Of a stretch of 64,000 bases of DNA, positions 32,145-40,835 are shown piece after piece. The stretch is from Brotonthovivens ammoniilytica. Its GTDB lineage: Bacteria; Bacillota; Clostridia; Lachnospirales; Lachnospiraceae. The DNA is taken from contig NZ_JAOQJQ010000002.1 in the NCBI RefSeq assembly GCF_025566885.1, forward strand, positions 248,001-312,000. The letters are read 5' to 3'. Every line of letters begins with the position of its first letter. Position 1 is the first letter of the stretch. Position numbers and translations under genes: made by a program. Under the pieces are notes generated by a model, which saw nothing but the letters and a program-made list of their open reading frames with translations, was not told the DNA's origin and made no database searches.

Positions 32145-32146
32145 AA

Positions 32147-33418
32147 TTACACTCCTTTATTTTGCTTTAATAGTTCCAGAAACGCTTCCAGACGGGTCCT
32201 GATTTGACCGTCATGGCTGTTTCGGCGGTCCACTCCGTCGCCGTCTAAAATCAGCAGCGGAAGGTTGTGTTTCTGCATGGTTTCCCGAAGCAGCATGGAA
32301 CCTCCGGATGACTGTTTGCATCCCCAGTGGCAGAAATTGATAACCCCGTCAGCCCCCAGTTTTTCTGCGATAGATGCCGCCAGATCAGCTTTTTTTTGAT
32401 AAGAGCCGTTATAAAGATTGCAGATCATTTTTTTTGCCAGGGCATTGAGCGGCTGTGATGCGTCAAGAGGCTCCAGGTAATCCAGATTCATTTCCGTGCC
32501 AAGTATCTGATAGTTATCGTTTAAGTTAAAATACTCTTTCAGCGTATTCTGGTAATAGGGAAACAAATGAATCCAGAAAAGCTTCTGCCCGGTGAACGGA
32601 GGTGCTGTTTTTACCTCTTCATACATCGTACGGAAGAAATACAGCATTTCCGGTGTACCGATGCTTAAATGTGTGGCAAACAGCATAAACATCTGCAGGG
32701 TTAATGTGGATGGATAGTCTTTGTGTGCAGATACACGTAAAAAATCCAGATAGTACTGACGGGACAGATTTTCCCGTTCTAGGATGTATGACAGCTCTTT
32801 TAAATCCAGCGTTTTGTGGAACGTATCTTCCAGCATGGCAATCATTTCTTTTAATTGTATTACTACATAGTTCTGACTTTCTTCTGTAAATTCTTCCGGT
32901 ATGTCAAGCATATAGCATGGAACATTGTGCTTTTGGGACAGATGGCGGAAGGTATTAACATTGGCATCGCAGATCATTGAAGTTGTGGTGGCAAAAGCCG
33001 CCGGAGGAATCAGACCTGAATCAATGGCACCGATAAAAGTTTTGTGATAGGAACAGAGTGTGGAAGCAATGCCTTCACTTTCGGCAAAATCAATAAGGGC
33101 ATCCTCTATGTAAAAGCCTGAAAGATAAGAAGACAGGGCTTCGGCGGAAAGACAATACAGCCCAAAACACTGCAGGATTTCCACAGGTGTAAACAAATTG
33201 ACCCAGGCTGTCCGGCCCGGGTGTTTTAATGCACATAAAACATTTCCGATGGCATAGTTGTTCAGGTATTGATAAGCTTTTGGAATGCGTTTATCCATCA
33301 AATATCCTGTCCGGAACTGCTCTAGGCGGAGCCCTGCTTTTATCATACGGAATGCGGCAGACGGATGCCCGGCGGCGGTTTTCTTTATTATATTTCCATA
33401 AGTTTTTATTATCTGCAT
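32147..33418 (-). CDS. 2-hydroxyacyl-CoA dehydratase / double-cubane protein-like subunit
   Basis: 423 residues, HgdB-like. Visible cluster-type cysteines: TSMICDANVNTFRHL, NFCHWGCKQSSGG and LICDAN-like context; the chain ends GVDRRNSHDGQIRTRLEAFLELL, the family C-terminal motif. The length and pairing with an HgdC-type activator fit either an atypical 2-hydroxyacyl-CoA dehydratase or the double-cubane cluster proteins that reduce small molecules at low potential. No CoA transferase or acyl-CoA dehydrogenase gene is adjacent, which weakens an amino-acid fermentation role. GAGGG precedes the ATG on the minus strand. Confidence 0.8.
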   Translation of the reverse strand: MQIIKTYGNIIKKTAAGHPSAAFRMIKAGLRLEQFRTGYLMDKRIPKAYQYLNNYAIGNVLCALKHPGRTAWVNLFTPVEILQCFGLYCLSAEALSSYLSGFYIEDALIDFAESEGIASTLCSYHKTFIGAIDSGLIPPAAFATTTSMICDANVNTFRHLSQKHNVPCYMLDIPEEFTEESQNYVVIQLKEMIAMLEDTFHKTLDLKELSYILERENLSRQYYLDFLRVSAHKDYPSTLTLQMFMLFATHLSIGTPEMLYFFRTMYEEVKTAPPFTGQKLFWIHLFPYYQNTLKEYFNLNDNYQILGTEMNLDYLEPLDASQPLNALAKKMICNLYNGSYQKKADLAASIAEKLGADGVINFCHWGCKQSSGGSMLLRETMQKHNLPLLILDGDGVDRRNSHDGQIRTRLEAFLELLKQNKGV

Positions 33419-33541
33419 ATTGATCCCTCACTTCCTGGCAGGCATTTATTGAGCCTATTATTATAAAAAATAAAAAAAAATTCAAGAGTTTTTGTAAAAA
33501 AACTTTGACTATCAAAACATTCAGGCTGAAAATGAAAGATC

Positions 33542-33570
33542 TTGGGTTTCTAAAAAGGCTGTGCTATGAT
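33542..33570 (+). promoter_or_regulatory. Promoter of the DUF362 gene
   Basis: TTGGGT (33542-33547), 17-bp spacer, extended -10 TGC-TATGAT (33562-33570); start codon 100 bp downstream. Confidence 0.6.
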
Positions 33571-33670
33571 AGCAATAAGAAAATGGAACAAAATGTATAT
33601 CGCTGATGCAGACTGCACAGGCAAAGCATCTGCATTTGCAGGATTTTTTGTGGAAGGAGAAATTAGTACT

Positions 33671-34801
33671 ATGGAATTATCAAAGGTATATTTTACAACA
33701 TTTAAAACATCATTTCGTGAAAATCTTTTGCAGAAATTAAATCGTCTGATAAAAACTGCAGGAATGGGGAATATTGATTTTACAGATAAATATGCGGCAA
33801 TTAAAATTCACTTTGGTGAATATGGAAATCTGGCATTTCTGCGGCCTAATTATGCCAGGGTGGTGGCCGATGCTGTTAAGGAGTTAGGGGGCAAACCTTT
33901 TTTGACAGATTGCAATACACTATATGTAGGTTCTAGGAAAAATGCTCTTGACCACATAGAGACAGCTTATATGAATGGATTTACGCCCTATGCTACCGGA
34001 TGCCATGTGATCATTGCGGATGGCCTGAAAGGTACCGATGAAGTTTTGGTCCCCGTTGACGGTGAATATGTAAAAGAAGCTAAAATTGGCCGCGGACTTA
34101 TGGACGCGGATATCCTTATTTCTCTCACTCATTTTAAAGGCCATGAAGCTGCCGGTTTTGGCGGCGCATTGAAAAACATCGGTATGGGAGGCGGCTCAAG
34201 AGCAGGGAAAATGGAGATGCACAGCGCCGGAAAGCCCTTTGCTGTACAGAAACGCTGCGTTGGCTGCGGCTTTTGTACCAGAGTATGCGCCCATGATGCA
34301 ATTACAATTACGGATAAAAAGGCGTTTATAGACCATAATAAATGTGTTGGCTGCGGCAGGTGTATCGGAGTCTGTCCAAAAGATGCCGTAACAGCTCCTA
34401 ATGATGAGACAAATGATATTCTGAATTGTAAGATTGCAGAATATACTTATGCTGTCTGTAAGGACCGGCCCTGTTTCCACATTGCCCTGATCTGTGATGT
34501 ATCACCATACTGTGACTGCCATGGGGAAAATGATATTCCGATTATTCCAAATGTGGGAATGCTGGCGTCTTTTGACCCGGTAGCTCTGGATGTGGCCTGC
34601 GCAGATCTTTGTAATCAGCAGCCGGTAATTGATGGAAGTGTTCTTGGCGATCATATAAAGAAACAGGAAGAACATAAGCATTTTGATCATGACGAGGATT
34701 ATTTTGGCCTGACACATCCGGATACAAACTGGAAGTCTTCTATTAAGCATGCTGTTAAGATCGGCCTTGGCAGCGATCAGTATGAATTAATAAAAATATA
34801 A
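33671..34801 (+). CDS. DUF362 protein with 2[4Fe-4S] ferredoxin domain
   Basis: 376 residues. A DUF362 core (about 1-190; AAIKIHFGEYGN, ITDCNTLY-like FLTDCNTLYVGSR, DILISLTHFKGHEAAGFGGALKNIGMG) is followed by two ferredoxin motifs, CVGCGFCTRVC and CVGCGRCIGVCPKDA (about 195-245), and a C-terminal part with further Cys (CKDRPCFHIALICDVSPYCDCHG). DUF362 proteins are iron-sulfur proteins of unknown reaction. The upstream frame from 33566 has no ribosome binding site and overlaps the promoter; ATG 33671 follows GAAGGAGA. Single gene. Confidence 0.88.
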   Translation: MELSKVYFTTFKTSFRENLLQKLNRLIKTAGMGNIDFTDKYAAIKIHFGEYGNLAFLRPNYARVVADAVKELGGKPFLTDCNTLYVGSRKNALDHIETAYMNGFTPYATGCHVIIADGLKGTDEVLVPVDGEYVKEAKIGRGLMDADILISLTHFKGHEAAGFGGALKNIGMGGGSRAGKMEMHSAGKPFAVQKRCVGCGFCTRVCAHDAITITDKKAFIDHNKCVGCGRCIGVCPKDAVTAPNDETNDILNCKIAEYTYAVCKDRPCFHIALICDVSPYCDCHGENDIPIIPNVGMLASFDPVALDVACADLCNQQPVIDGSVLGDHIKKQEEHKHFDHDEDYFGLTHPDTNWKSSIKHAVKIGLGSDQYELIKI

Positions 34802-34854
34802 AATAAAATGGATTCCCCCAAAACTGTGGTGTTGAGGGATAGGAAGGGGGGAAT

Positions 34855-36810
34855 ATGAAACGGCGGAGTTTGTGGACCGCAGCCATCGCTGCTTTTTTTA
34901 CTTTTCTGGCGGCCTTTTTTTCGGTCTGCGCAGAAGAGCAGGAGGCAAAGCAGCTGCATGTGGTCTTTTCTCACGACATCCATTCCCATCTGGATACGTT
35001 TCCAACTGTTGAGGGGGATACCGAAACAATGATTGGCGGCATGGGACGGATGATGACATTTATACAGCAGGAAAAAGAGAGCAGTCCGGATACGCTCTTA
35101 TTGGACGGAGGAGATTTTTCTATGGGTACGGTATACCAGATGCTTTATGAGACGGAAGCACCGGAGCTTCGCATGTTTGGTTATCTGGGATATGATGCTG
35201 TTACCATTGGTAATCATGAATTCGATTATGGGTCAGAGGGACTTGCCAGGATGTTAAAGCGTGCTGCTAAGAGCGGGGAAGCCCTGCCGGAATTTGTGCT
35301 GTGCAATGTAAAATGGAAAAAACAGCTGAATCAGGAGCAGCAAATGCTGAAGAATGCATTTGAGGAATATGGAATAAAGCCCTATACTATGATTCAGAAA
35401 GGTGATGTAAGAATTGCAGTTATTGGGGTATTTGGAGAAGATGCGCTGGAATGTGTACCTTCTTGTGCCCTGGAGTTTGAAGATCCTGTGAAAGCGGTAA
35501 AGCGGACTGTAAAAAAGATTCAGGATGAAGAAGAGGCAGACCTGATTGTATGCCTGTCTCACAGTGGGACCACCGGGAATCCCGAGACATCCGAAGACGA
35601 AATTCTGGCGGAGGAGGTGCCTGAGCTGGATCTAATTGTGAGTGGTCATACCCACACAAAACTAAAACAGCCTATAAAGGTTGGAAATACCGCGATTGTG
35701 TCCTGCGGCGAGTACGGCAAGCAGATGGGGAAACTGGATTTGGTTCAGAAAGAGGACGGACGCTGGGAGATAAGAGATTATGAACTGGTATCCATGAATA
35801 ATGAATTTTCTTCCGATCAGGGAGTACTTGAACGGCTGGAGCAGTTTTCTGAACTGATTGACAGGGAATATTTATCCGTATACGGATTCACCAGAGATAT
35901 GGTTTTGTGTGAGAATCCTTATCTGTTTGCTACAAAAGACGACCTGTATAAAAGTAAAACGGAAAATAATCTTGGCAATCTGGTTTCGGATGCATTTTAT
36001 TATGCGGCTTGTAAACTGGCGGCAGGAACACCGCCGGCGGATGTAGCGGTAGTGCCCAGCGGATGCGTCAGAGATACTTTTACTACAGGTTCTATTACGG
36101 TGGAAGAAGTATTTAAGTCATATTCTCTGGGGACCGGGCCGGACCGCAGGGCTGGATATCCGTTGATTGGAGTGTATCTAACCGGGGATGAGCTTTTAGC
36201 GGCGGCTGAGATTGATGCTTCCCTTTCAGACTTTATGAAATCAGCCAGATTGTATGCCAGTGGAATTACGTATACCTTTAACCCCAACAGGATGATTTTG
36301 AATAAGGTAACCCGGGCAAAGCTTATTAGACAGCCGGCAGCTCCATGGCAGGGAGCCGGCGGCACTGCCTATGAAGAAATCAGAGATGATGAACTATACT
36401 TTGTAGTTTCAGATCTGTACACCGGACAGATGTTAAAAGAGGTGGAAAAGCTGTCTTATGGTATTTTGTCTGTGACGCCAAAAGATAAAAACGGGAAAAA
36501 GATAGAAGATCTTGAAAGCTGCATTTTGTATGATAAAGATGGTAATGAGATAAAGGCATGGGAAGCGCTGGCGGAGTATATGCTCACCTTTGAGAAAGAG
36601 GGAGAGACAAGGGTGATGCCTGCATATTATAAGACAATGCATGGAAGAAAACTGGTGGATAATAGTAAAAGGGCCGCAGATCTTCTGAAAAATCCCAGCA
36701 AATATGCAGTTATTATCTGTACCATAGCAGTATCAGCAGGTGCTATTACAGTAGTGGGGGCAGCCGCCGCCGCAAGATGTATTCGAAAGAGGATACGGTT
36801 GAAGCGTTAA
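34855..36810 (+). CDS. Surface-anchored 5'-nucleotidase / metallophosphatase
   Basis: 651 residues: signal peptide (about 1-27), calcineurin-type catalytic domain (about 32-300; HDIHSHLD, LLLDGGDFSMGT, TIGNHEFDYG, VCLSHSGT, VSGHTHTKL), 5'-nucleotidase C-terminal substrate domain (about 345-560; ENNLGNLVSDAFYYA is the family's NLxxDAxR-like motif), and a C-terminal membrane helix (about 618-642) with a basic tail RKRIRLKR. It dephosphorylates extracellular nucleotides or UDP-sugars to supply phosphate and nucleosides. RBS is AGGAAGGGGGG. Apparently monocistronic. Confidence 0.92.
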   Translation: MKRRSLWTAAIAAFFTFLAAFFSVCAEEQEAKQLHVVFSHDIHSHLDTFPTVEGDTETMIGGMGRMMTFIQQEKESSPDTLLLDGGDFSMGTVYQMLYETEAPELRMFGYLGYDAVTIGNHEFDYGSEGLARMLKRAAKSGEALPEFVLCNVKWKKQLNQEQQMLKNAFEEYGIKPYTMIQKGDVRIAVIGVFGEDALECVPSCALEFEDPVKAVKRTVKKIQDEEEADLIVCLSHSGTTGNPETSEDEILAEEVPELDLIVSGHTHTKLKQPIKVGNTAIVSCGEYGKQMGKLDLVQKEDGRWEIRDYELVSMNNEFSSDQGVLERLEQFSELIDREYLSVYGFTRDMVLCENPYLFATKDDLYKSKTENNLGNLVSDAFYYAACKLAAGTPPADVAVVPSGCVRDTFTTGSITVEEVFKSYSLGTGPDRRAGYPLIGVYLTGDELLAAAEIDASLSDFMKSARLYASGITYTFNPNRMILNKVTRAKLIRQPAAPWQGAGGTAYEEIRDDELYFVVSDLYTGQMLKEVEKLSYGILSVTPKDKNGKKIEDLESCILYDKDGNEIKAWEALAEYMLTFEKEGETRVMPAYYKTMHGRKLVDNSKRAADLLKNPSKYAVIICTIAVSAGAITVVGAAAAARCIRKRIRLKR

Positions 36811-36821
36811 AAAACTAACGC

Positions 36822-36850
36822 TTGTAAATCTTAAGATAGAATGATAAGAT
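36822..36850 (+). promoter_or_regulatory. hyd maturation operon promoter
   Basis: TTGTAA (36822-36827), 17-bp spacer, TAAGAT (36845-36850), giving a 5' leader of about 165 bases before the first gene. Confidence 0.6.
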
Positions 36851-36859
36851 AGTTCCAAG

Positions 36860-37003
36860 GTGCACGGACAGATAGAATTCTTACCGCAAACCATAAGTGA
36901 AGAATCCATGTGCTGACTGAAAGCAGGGCTGACAGGAAAGCAGATAAGATGATTTATTTTTTGAATTTGTTTATTACCGGCATCCGTTTAGGATGCCGGT
37001 TTG
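36860..37003 (+). promoter_or_regulatory. Structured leader with terminator-like hairpin
   Basis: Leader of the TM1266-hydE-hydF operon. It contains GCAC...GTGC and ATTCTT...AAGAAT pairings (about 36860-36915) and ends in a perfect hairpin ACCGGCATCC (36976-36985) / GGATGCCGGT (36991-37000) followed by TTGT, just before the Shine-Dalgarno at 37011. The layout suits attenuation or a riboswitch, but I do not recognise a known aptamer. Confidence 0.4.
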
Positions 37004-37023
37004 TCATTGAAAGGAGAAATTGT

Positions 37024-37287
37024 TTGGATAACAGAGTGGCAATGATTGCAATTGTAGTAGAAGATCAGAGAAGTGTTGATGAACTCAACCATTTACTCCA
37101 TCAGTTTTCGCCGTATATTATTGGGAGAATGGGAATCCCCTATCAAAAAAGAGGAATTTCCCTGATTAGTGTGGCAGTGGATGCACCTGCTGATATTATC
37201 AGCACTCTTTCAGGAAAGCTTGGAATGTTAAAAGGTGTTGCGGCCAAAACGGTATATTCAAAACTGCCGAAAGAAGCTGTAAAATAG
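37024..37287 (+). CDS. TM1266-family iron-only hydrogenase system regulator
   Basis: An 87-residue ACT/NikR-like ferredoxin-fold protein (DNRVAMIAIVVEDQRSVDELNHLLHQFSPYIIGRMGIPY...ISLISVAVDAPADIISTLSGKLGML...VYSKLP). The family is a constant partner of [FeFe]-hydrogenase maturation genes, hence the name; its mechanism is unknown. TTG 37024 is the likely start: AAGGAG (37011-37016) lies seven bases upstream, and the longer frame from 36910 would translate through the leader hairpin. It is 24 bp before hydE. Confidence 0.9.
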   Translation: MDNRVAMIAIVVEDQRSVDELNHLLHQFSPYIIGRMGIPYQKRGISLISVAVDAPADIISTLSGKLGMLKGVAAKTVYSKLPKEAVK

Positions 37288-37311
37288 CCGGATAGGCGGG
37301 AGAAGTGAAAA

Positions 37312-38379
37312 ATGGACAGGCAGACAGAATTAAAGAAATTGATTGATAAACTGGAAACAGACAGAATGTTAGAAAAAGAAGAGTGGATCAGGCTCATTGA
37401 TGGCCGGACACCAAAGCTTGCAGCTTATCTTTCGGAAAAAGCAGTAAAAATCAGAAAACGTTATTATAACAATCATGTATTTATCCGAGGACTGATAGAG
37501 GTAAGCAATATTTGTAAAAATGACTGTTTTTACTGCGGAATCCGGCGAAGCAACAAGAACGCGGACCGGTATCACCTTACCAGGGGAGAGATTCTGCAGT
37601 GCTGCAGGGAAGGATATGAACTTGGATTTCGCACCTTTGTTCTGCAGGGAGGAGAGGACCCTTATTTTTCCGATGCGATGATTGTTCAGATTGTCAGCGC
37701 CATTAAATGCCAGCATCCGGATTGTGCAGTGACTTTATCTCTGGGAGAAAAATCAAGGGAGAGCTACCAGCTGTATTTTAATGCCGGGGCCGACAGGTAT
37801 CTGCTGCGGCATGAGACGGCGGATGAACAACATTACCGAAAGCTGCATCCTGCCTCTCTTTCTCTGGAAAATCGCATGCGGTGCCTGCGGGATTTAAAGG
37901 AGATTGGATACCAGACCGGTTCAGGATTTATGGTTGGTTCACCAGGCCAGACTACTGAATGTCTGGCAGAAGATATGCTGTTTTTAAAAGATCTGGATCC
38001 TCAGATGGTGGGAATCGGCCCGTTTATTCCACACCATGACACACCCTTTGCCAATGAGAAAAGCGGTACAGCGGAACTGACGCTTTATATGCTTTCACTG
38101 CTGCGGCTGATGCTGCCGGGCGTGCTGCTGCCAGCTACAACAGCTCTTGGAACAATAGCGGCAGACGGGAGAGAGCGGGGGATTTTAGCCGGCGCAAATG
38201 TAGTAATGCCGAATCTTTCTCCTTCCGGGGTCCGGGCAAAATATGAGCTGTATGATAATAAACTGCATACCGGGTCAGAGGCGGCGGAGTCTAAACTCAG
38301 ACTCCAGGAACAAATGGAGGCGATAGGCTATACGCTGGTGACAGCCCGGGGAGATTACTGGGCAGACAGGCCCGCATAA
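37312..38379 (+). CDS. hydE: [FeFe]-hydrogenase radical-SAM maturase HydE
   Basis: 355 residues, normal length. Radical SAM motif CKNDCFYCGIR (CxxxCxxC, about 62-70), then GFRTFVLQGGEDPYF, LSLGEKSRESYQLYFNAGADRYLLRHET, and the HydE-specific GIGPFIPHHDTPF. HydE helps build the dithiomethylamine-bridged 2Fe subcluster of the H cluster. It forms an operon with the TM1266-family gene and hydF (13-bp gap). hydG, the third maturase, is absent here and must lie elsewhere. Confidence 0.95.
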   Translation: MDRQTELKKLIDKLETDRMLEKEEWIRLIDGRTPKLAAYLSEKAVKIRKRYYNNHVFIRGLIEVSNICKNDCFYCGIRRSNKNADRYHLTRGEILQCCREGYELGFRTFVLQGGEDPYFSDAMIVQIVSAIKCQHPDCAVTLSLGEKSRESYQLYFNAGADRYLLRHETADEQHYRKLHPASLSLENRMRCLRDLKEIGYQTGSGFMVGSPGQTTECLAEDMLFLKDLDPQMVGIGPFIPHHDTPFANEKSGTAELTLYMLSLLRLMLPGVLLPATTALGTIAADGRERGILAGANVVMPNLSPSGVRAKYELYDNKLHTGSEAAESKLRLQEQMEAIGYTLVTARGDYWADRPA

Positions 38380-38392
38380 AGGAGGAAAAGGA

Positions 38393-39619
38393 ATGAGTTT
38401 GAATGCAACACCATCATCGGATCGTGTACATATCGGGATTTTTGGCAGAAGAAATGCCGGCAAGTCCAGCATCATTAATGCAATAACAGGCCAGAGCCTT
38501 GCTATTGTCTCAGATGTGAAAGGAACTACTACCGATCCAGTCAGTAAGGCAATGGAATTGCTTCCGCTGGGGCCGGTGGTGATGATTGATACACCGGGGC
38601 TTGATGATGAAGGAAAACTGGGGGCGCTGCGTATCAGAAAGAGCTACCAGGTCCTTAATAAGACGGATATTGCCGTTTTGGTAGCAGATGCCGGAAGCGG
38701 CGTGGAGGAGCCGGAAAAAAAACTGATTCAGAGGTTTAAAGACAAAAAAATTCCATATGTTATTGCAGTAAATAAATCGGAGCTTTTGAATCAGCAGGAG
38801 AAGGAAGCTGTCTGTCATATGCTGCAGGGAGAAAAAAATCTGATTTTTGTCAGTGCAGTTTTGGGTACAAATATCACAGAGTTAAAAGAGCTCATTGCAA
38901 AGCAGGCGCCCAAAGAGAATGAGGATCAAAGAATTGTCGGGGACCTGCTAAGACCGTCGGATCTGGCAGTGCTGGTTGTGCCTGTAGATAAAGCCGCACC
39001 AAAAGGAAGACTGATTCTTCCACAGCAGCAGACCATCCGGGATATTTTAGAGGCAGATGCAGCGGCGGTTGTCACGAAAGAAAATACATTAAAAGAGACA
39101 TTAAAAAAACTGGGAGAAAAACCAAAACTTGTGATTACGGACAGCCAGGTGTTTGAAAAAGCATCCGCTGATACTCCAGAAGATATCATGCTTACATCTT
39201 TTTCTATCTTATTTGCCCGATATAAAGGAAATCTGGCGGAAATGGTCCGGGGTGTAACCATGCTTGAGCGGTTAAAAGACGGGGATACAGTATTGATTTC
39301 CGAGGGCTGTACGCATCACAGACAATGTGACGATATTGGAACAGTGAAGCTTCCGGGCTGGATTTTAAAGCATACCGGGAAAAATATAAAGTTTGCTTTT
39401 ACCAGCGGAACAGAATTTCCGGAGGATTTAAGTCCGTATGCTTTGGTGATACATTGCGGCGGATGTATGTTAAATGAAAGAGAGATGAAATACCGCATAA
39501 AATGTGCGCTGGATCAGGAGACTCCCATCACGAATTATGGGATTAGTATTGCATATATGACAGGCATTTTAAAGCGGAGTTTAGAGCCGTTTCCGGAAAT
39601 CTTAAAGATGCTTGCATGA
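38393..39619 (+). CDS. hydF: [FeFe]-hydrogenase maturation GTPase HydF
   Basis: 408 residues: GTPase domain (about 10-175; P-loop GRRNAGKSS, DTPGLDD, NKSE), dimerisation domain, and C-terminal cluster domain with the [4Fe-4S] ligands in EGCTHHRQC and HCGGCML. HydF is the scaffold that receives the 2Fe subcluster and delivers it to the hydrogenase. AAAGGAGG precedes the ATG. Last gene of the operon, about 100 bp before the terminator at 39716. Confidence 0.95.
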   Translation: MSLNATPSSDRVHIGIFGRRNAGKSSIINAITGQSLAIVSDVKGTTTDPVSKAMELLPLGPVVMIDTPGLDDEGKLGALRIRKSYQVLNKTDIAVLVADAGSGVEEPEKKLIQRFKDKKIPYVIAVNKSELLNQQEKEAVCHMLQGEKNLIFVSAVLGTNITELKELIAKQAPKENEDQRIVGDLLRPSDLAVLVVPVDKAAPKGRLILPQQQTIRDILEADAAAVVTKENTLKETLKKLGEKPKLVITDSQVFEKASADTPEDIMLTSFSILFARYKGNLAEMVRGVTMLERLKDGDTVLISEGCTHHRQCDDIGTVKLPGWILKHTGKNIKFAFTSGTEFPEDLSPYALVIHCGGCMLNEREMKYRIKCALDQETPITNYGISIAYMTGILKRSLEPFPEILKMLA

Positions 39620-39715
39620 TGAAAAAAAGACAGGAAAAAATAATAAAGATTTCACAATTCCTTAAGTAGACACCAGTGTAATGCTGTGATATGATTTTAA
39701 AAAGAGAAACCAGTG

Positions 39716-39750
39716 AAAAGGCCCGCTGTATGGGACAGCGGGCCTTTTTT
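39716..39750 (+). terminator. hyd operon terminator
   Basis: AAAAGGCCCGCTGT (39716-39729) pairs with ACAGCGGGCCTTTT (39735 onward), followed by TTT. Confidence 0.92.
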
Positions 39751-39767
39751 GAAAGGCAGGCGAAAAA

Positions 39768-40757
39768 ATGAGTCCGCAGGATAAAGTAGAAAGAGTATTA
39801 AAAGCGATTCACGTAACATTTTCAAAAAGTGAAAGTCTTGAACAGCATCCCGATAAAGTAATTATAGACCGGAAACAGTTTTTAGCGCTTCTAGATCAGC
39901 TGAATCAGGGGCTTTTTGAAATGATGGATCAGTATGAGCATACACGCGCCAGCCGTGACCGGGCGGAGCGGGAGTTTAAACACAGGGGAAAAGCATTGAT
40001 GGATGAGGCTTCGGAAAAAGCAGATGACATTTATGCAGCCTCTGTATTATATACGGCAGATATGCTGGGGAAGGTTCAGGCGCTGATTGATCAGGCCAAT
40101 GATTCCATGACGGATGTATTCAGAAGTTTTAAAAAGGAATTAAGGGAGCAGAAAGATCTTGTAAAAAGTCACGAGCTGGAACTAGAAGGGCAGCTGAATG
40201 ATTTGACAGATACAAGGACATATCAGAAGCTCCTAGAAGATGTAAGACGCCAGAACAGGATGAAGGACAGCCAGGAGAGGGAAGAAAACGGGCCGGCGTC
40301 TGATACCGGAAAAATGCGGGAGCGGACTTATACCCCCGGAGTATCCCCGGAGATAAAAATCAACGGAGATTATTTTGAAAAGGCGGGGATATCGCCGGAA
40401 GATGCAAAAGCCGGGTATGTGCCGCCTTCTGAGGAACCTGCAGCAGAAAAACCGGAAATTAAAATAAATTTTGATGCAGAATATTTTAAAAGGAAAGCAG
40501 ACGCACGGCAGGAAGAACCTGCTTTAGATGAGCCAGGGGAGGCTCAGAAGACGGAGAAGCCCCAGGAGGAGGGCGTGCAGGAAGTACAGCCAGAAGAGGA
40601 AGTGTACACCGTGGATGAAGAGGCCATCCGCAGAGCGGTGCTTGAAGATGAACGGCGGGCGCAGCAGGAGGCAGAAGGAAGCCGGGAGGCTGTGCCTGGC
40701 TGGAAAAGCCGCCTGAAAGATCTGATGAAAGAACTTGTTCCAAAAGATTTGGAATAA
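39768..40757 (+). CDS. Uncharacterised coiled-coil protein with EIKIN/YF repeats
   Basis: 329 residues, soluble, strongly charged. Residues about 25-170 form a long helical, DivIVA- or ATP-synthase-b-like coiled coil (FLALLDQLNQGLFEMMDQYEHTRASRDRAEREF...). The second half is acidic and disordered, with a repeated short motif: EIKINGDYFEKAG (195-207) and EIKINFDAEYFKRKAD (230-245), which look like peptide docking sites. The last 25 residues are basic (GWKSRLKDLMKELVPKD). No family name comes to mind; a scaffold at the septum or membrane is possible but unproven. It precedes the second two-component pair by about 80 bp and may be co-transcribed. Confidence 0.7.
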   Translation: MSPQDKVERVLKAIHVTFSKSESLEQHPDKVIIDRKQFLALLDQLNQGLFEMMDQYEHTRASRDRAEREFKHRGKALMDEASEKADDIYAASVLYTADMLGKVQALIDQANDSMTDVFRSFKKELREQKDLVKSHELELEGQLNDLTDTRTYQKLLEDVRRQNRMKDSQEREENGPASDTGKMRERTYTPGVSPEIKINGDYFEKAGISPEDAKAGYVPPSEEPAAEKPEIKINFDAEYFKRKADARQEEPALDEPGEAQKTEKPQEEGVQEVQPEEEVYTVDEEAIRRAVLEDERRAQQEAEGSREAVPGWKSRLKDLMKELVPKDLE

Positions 40758-40835
40758 GAGAAACAAGGTCTGCCAGGAGCAGGCAGCGGAAAAAATGAGA
40801 GTTAGCAGAAAACAGACAGGAAGGTGACAACCGGT

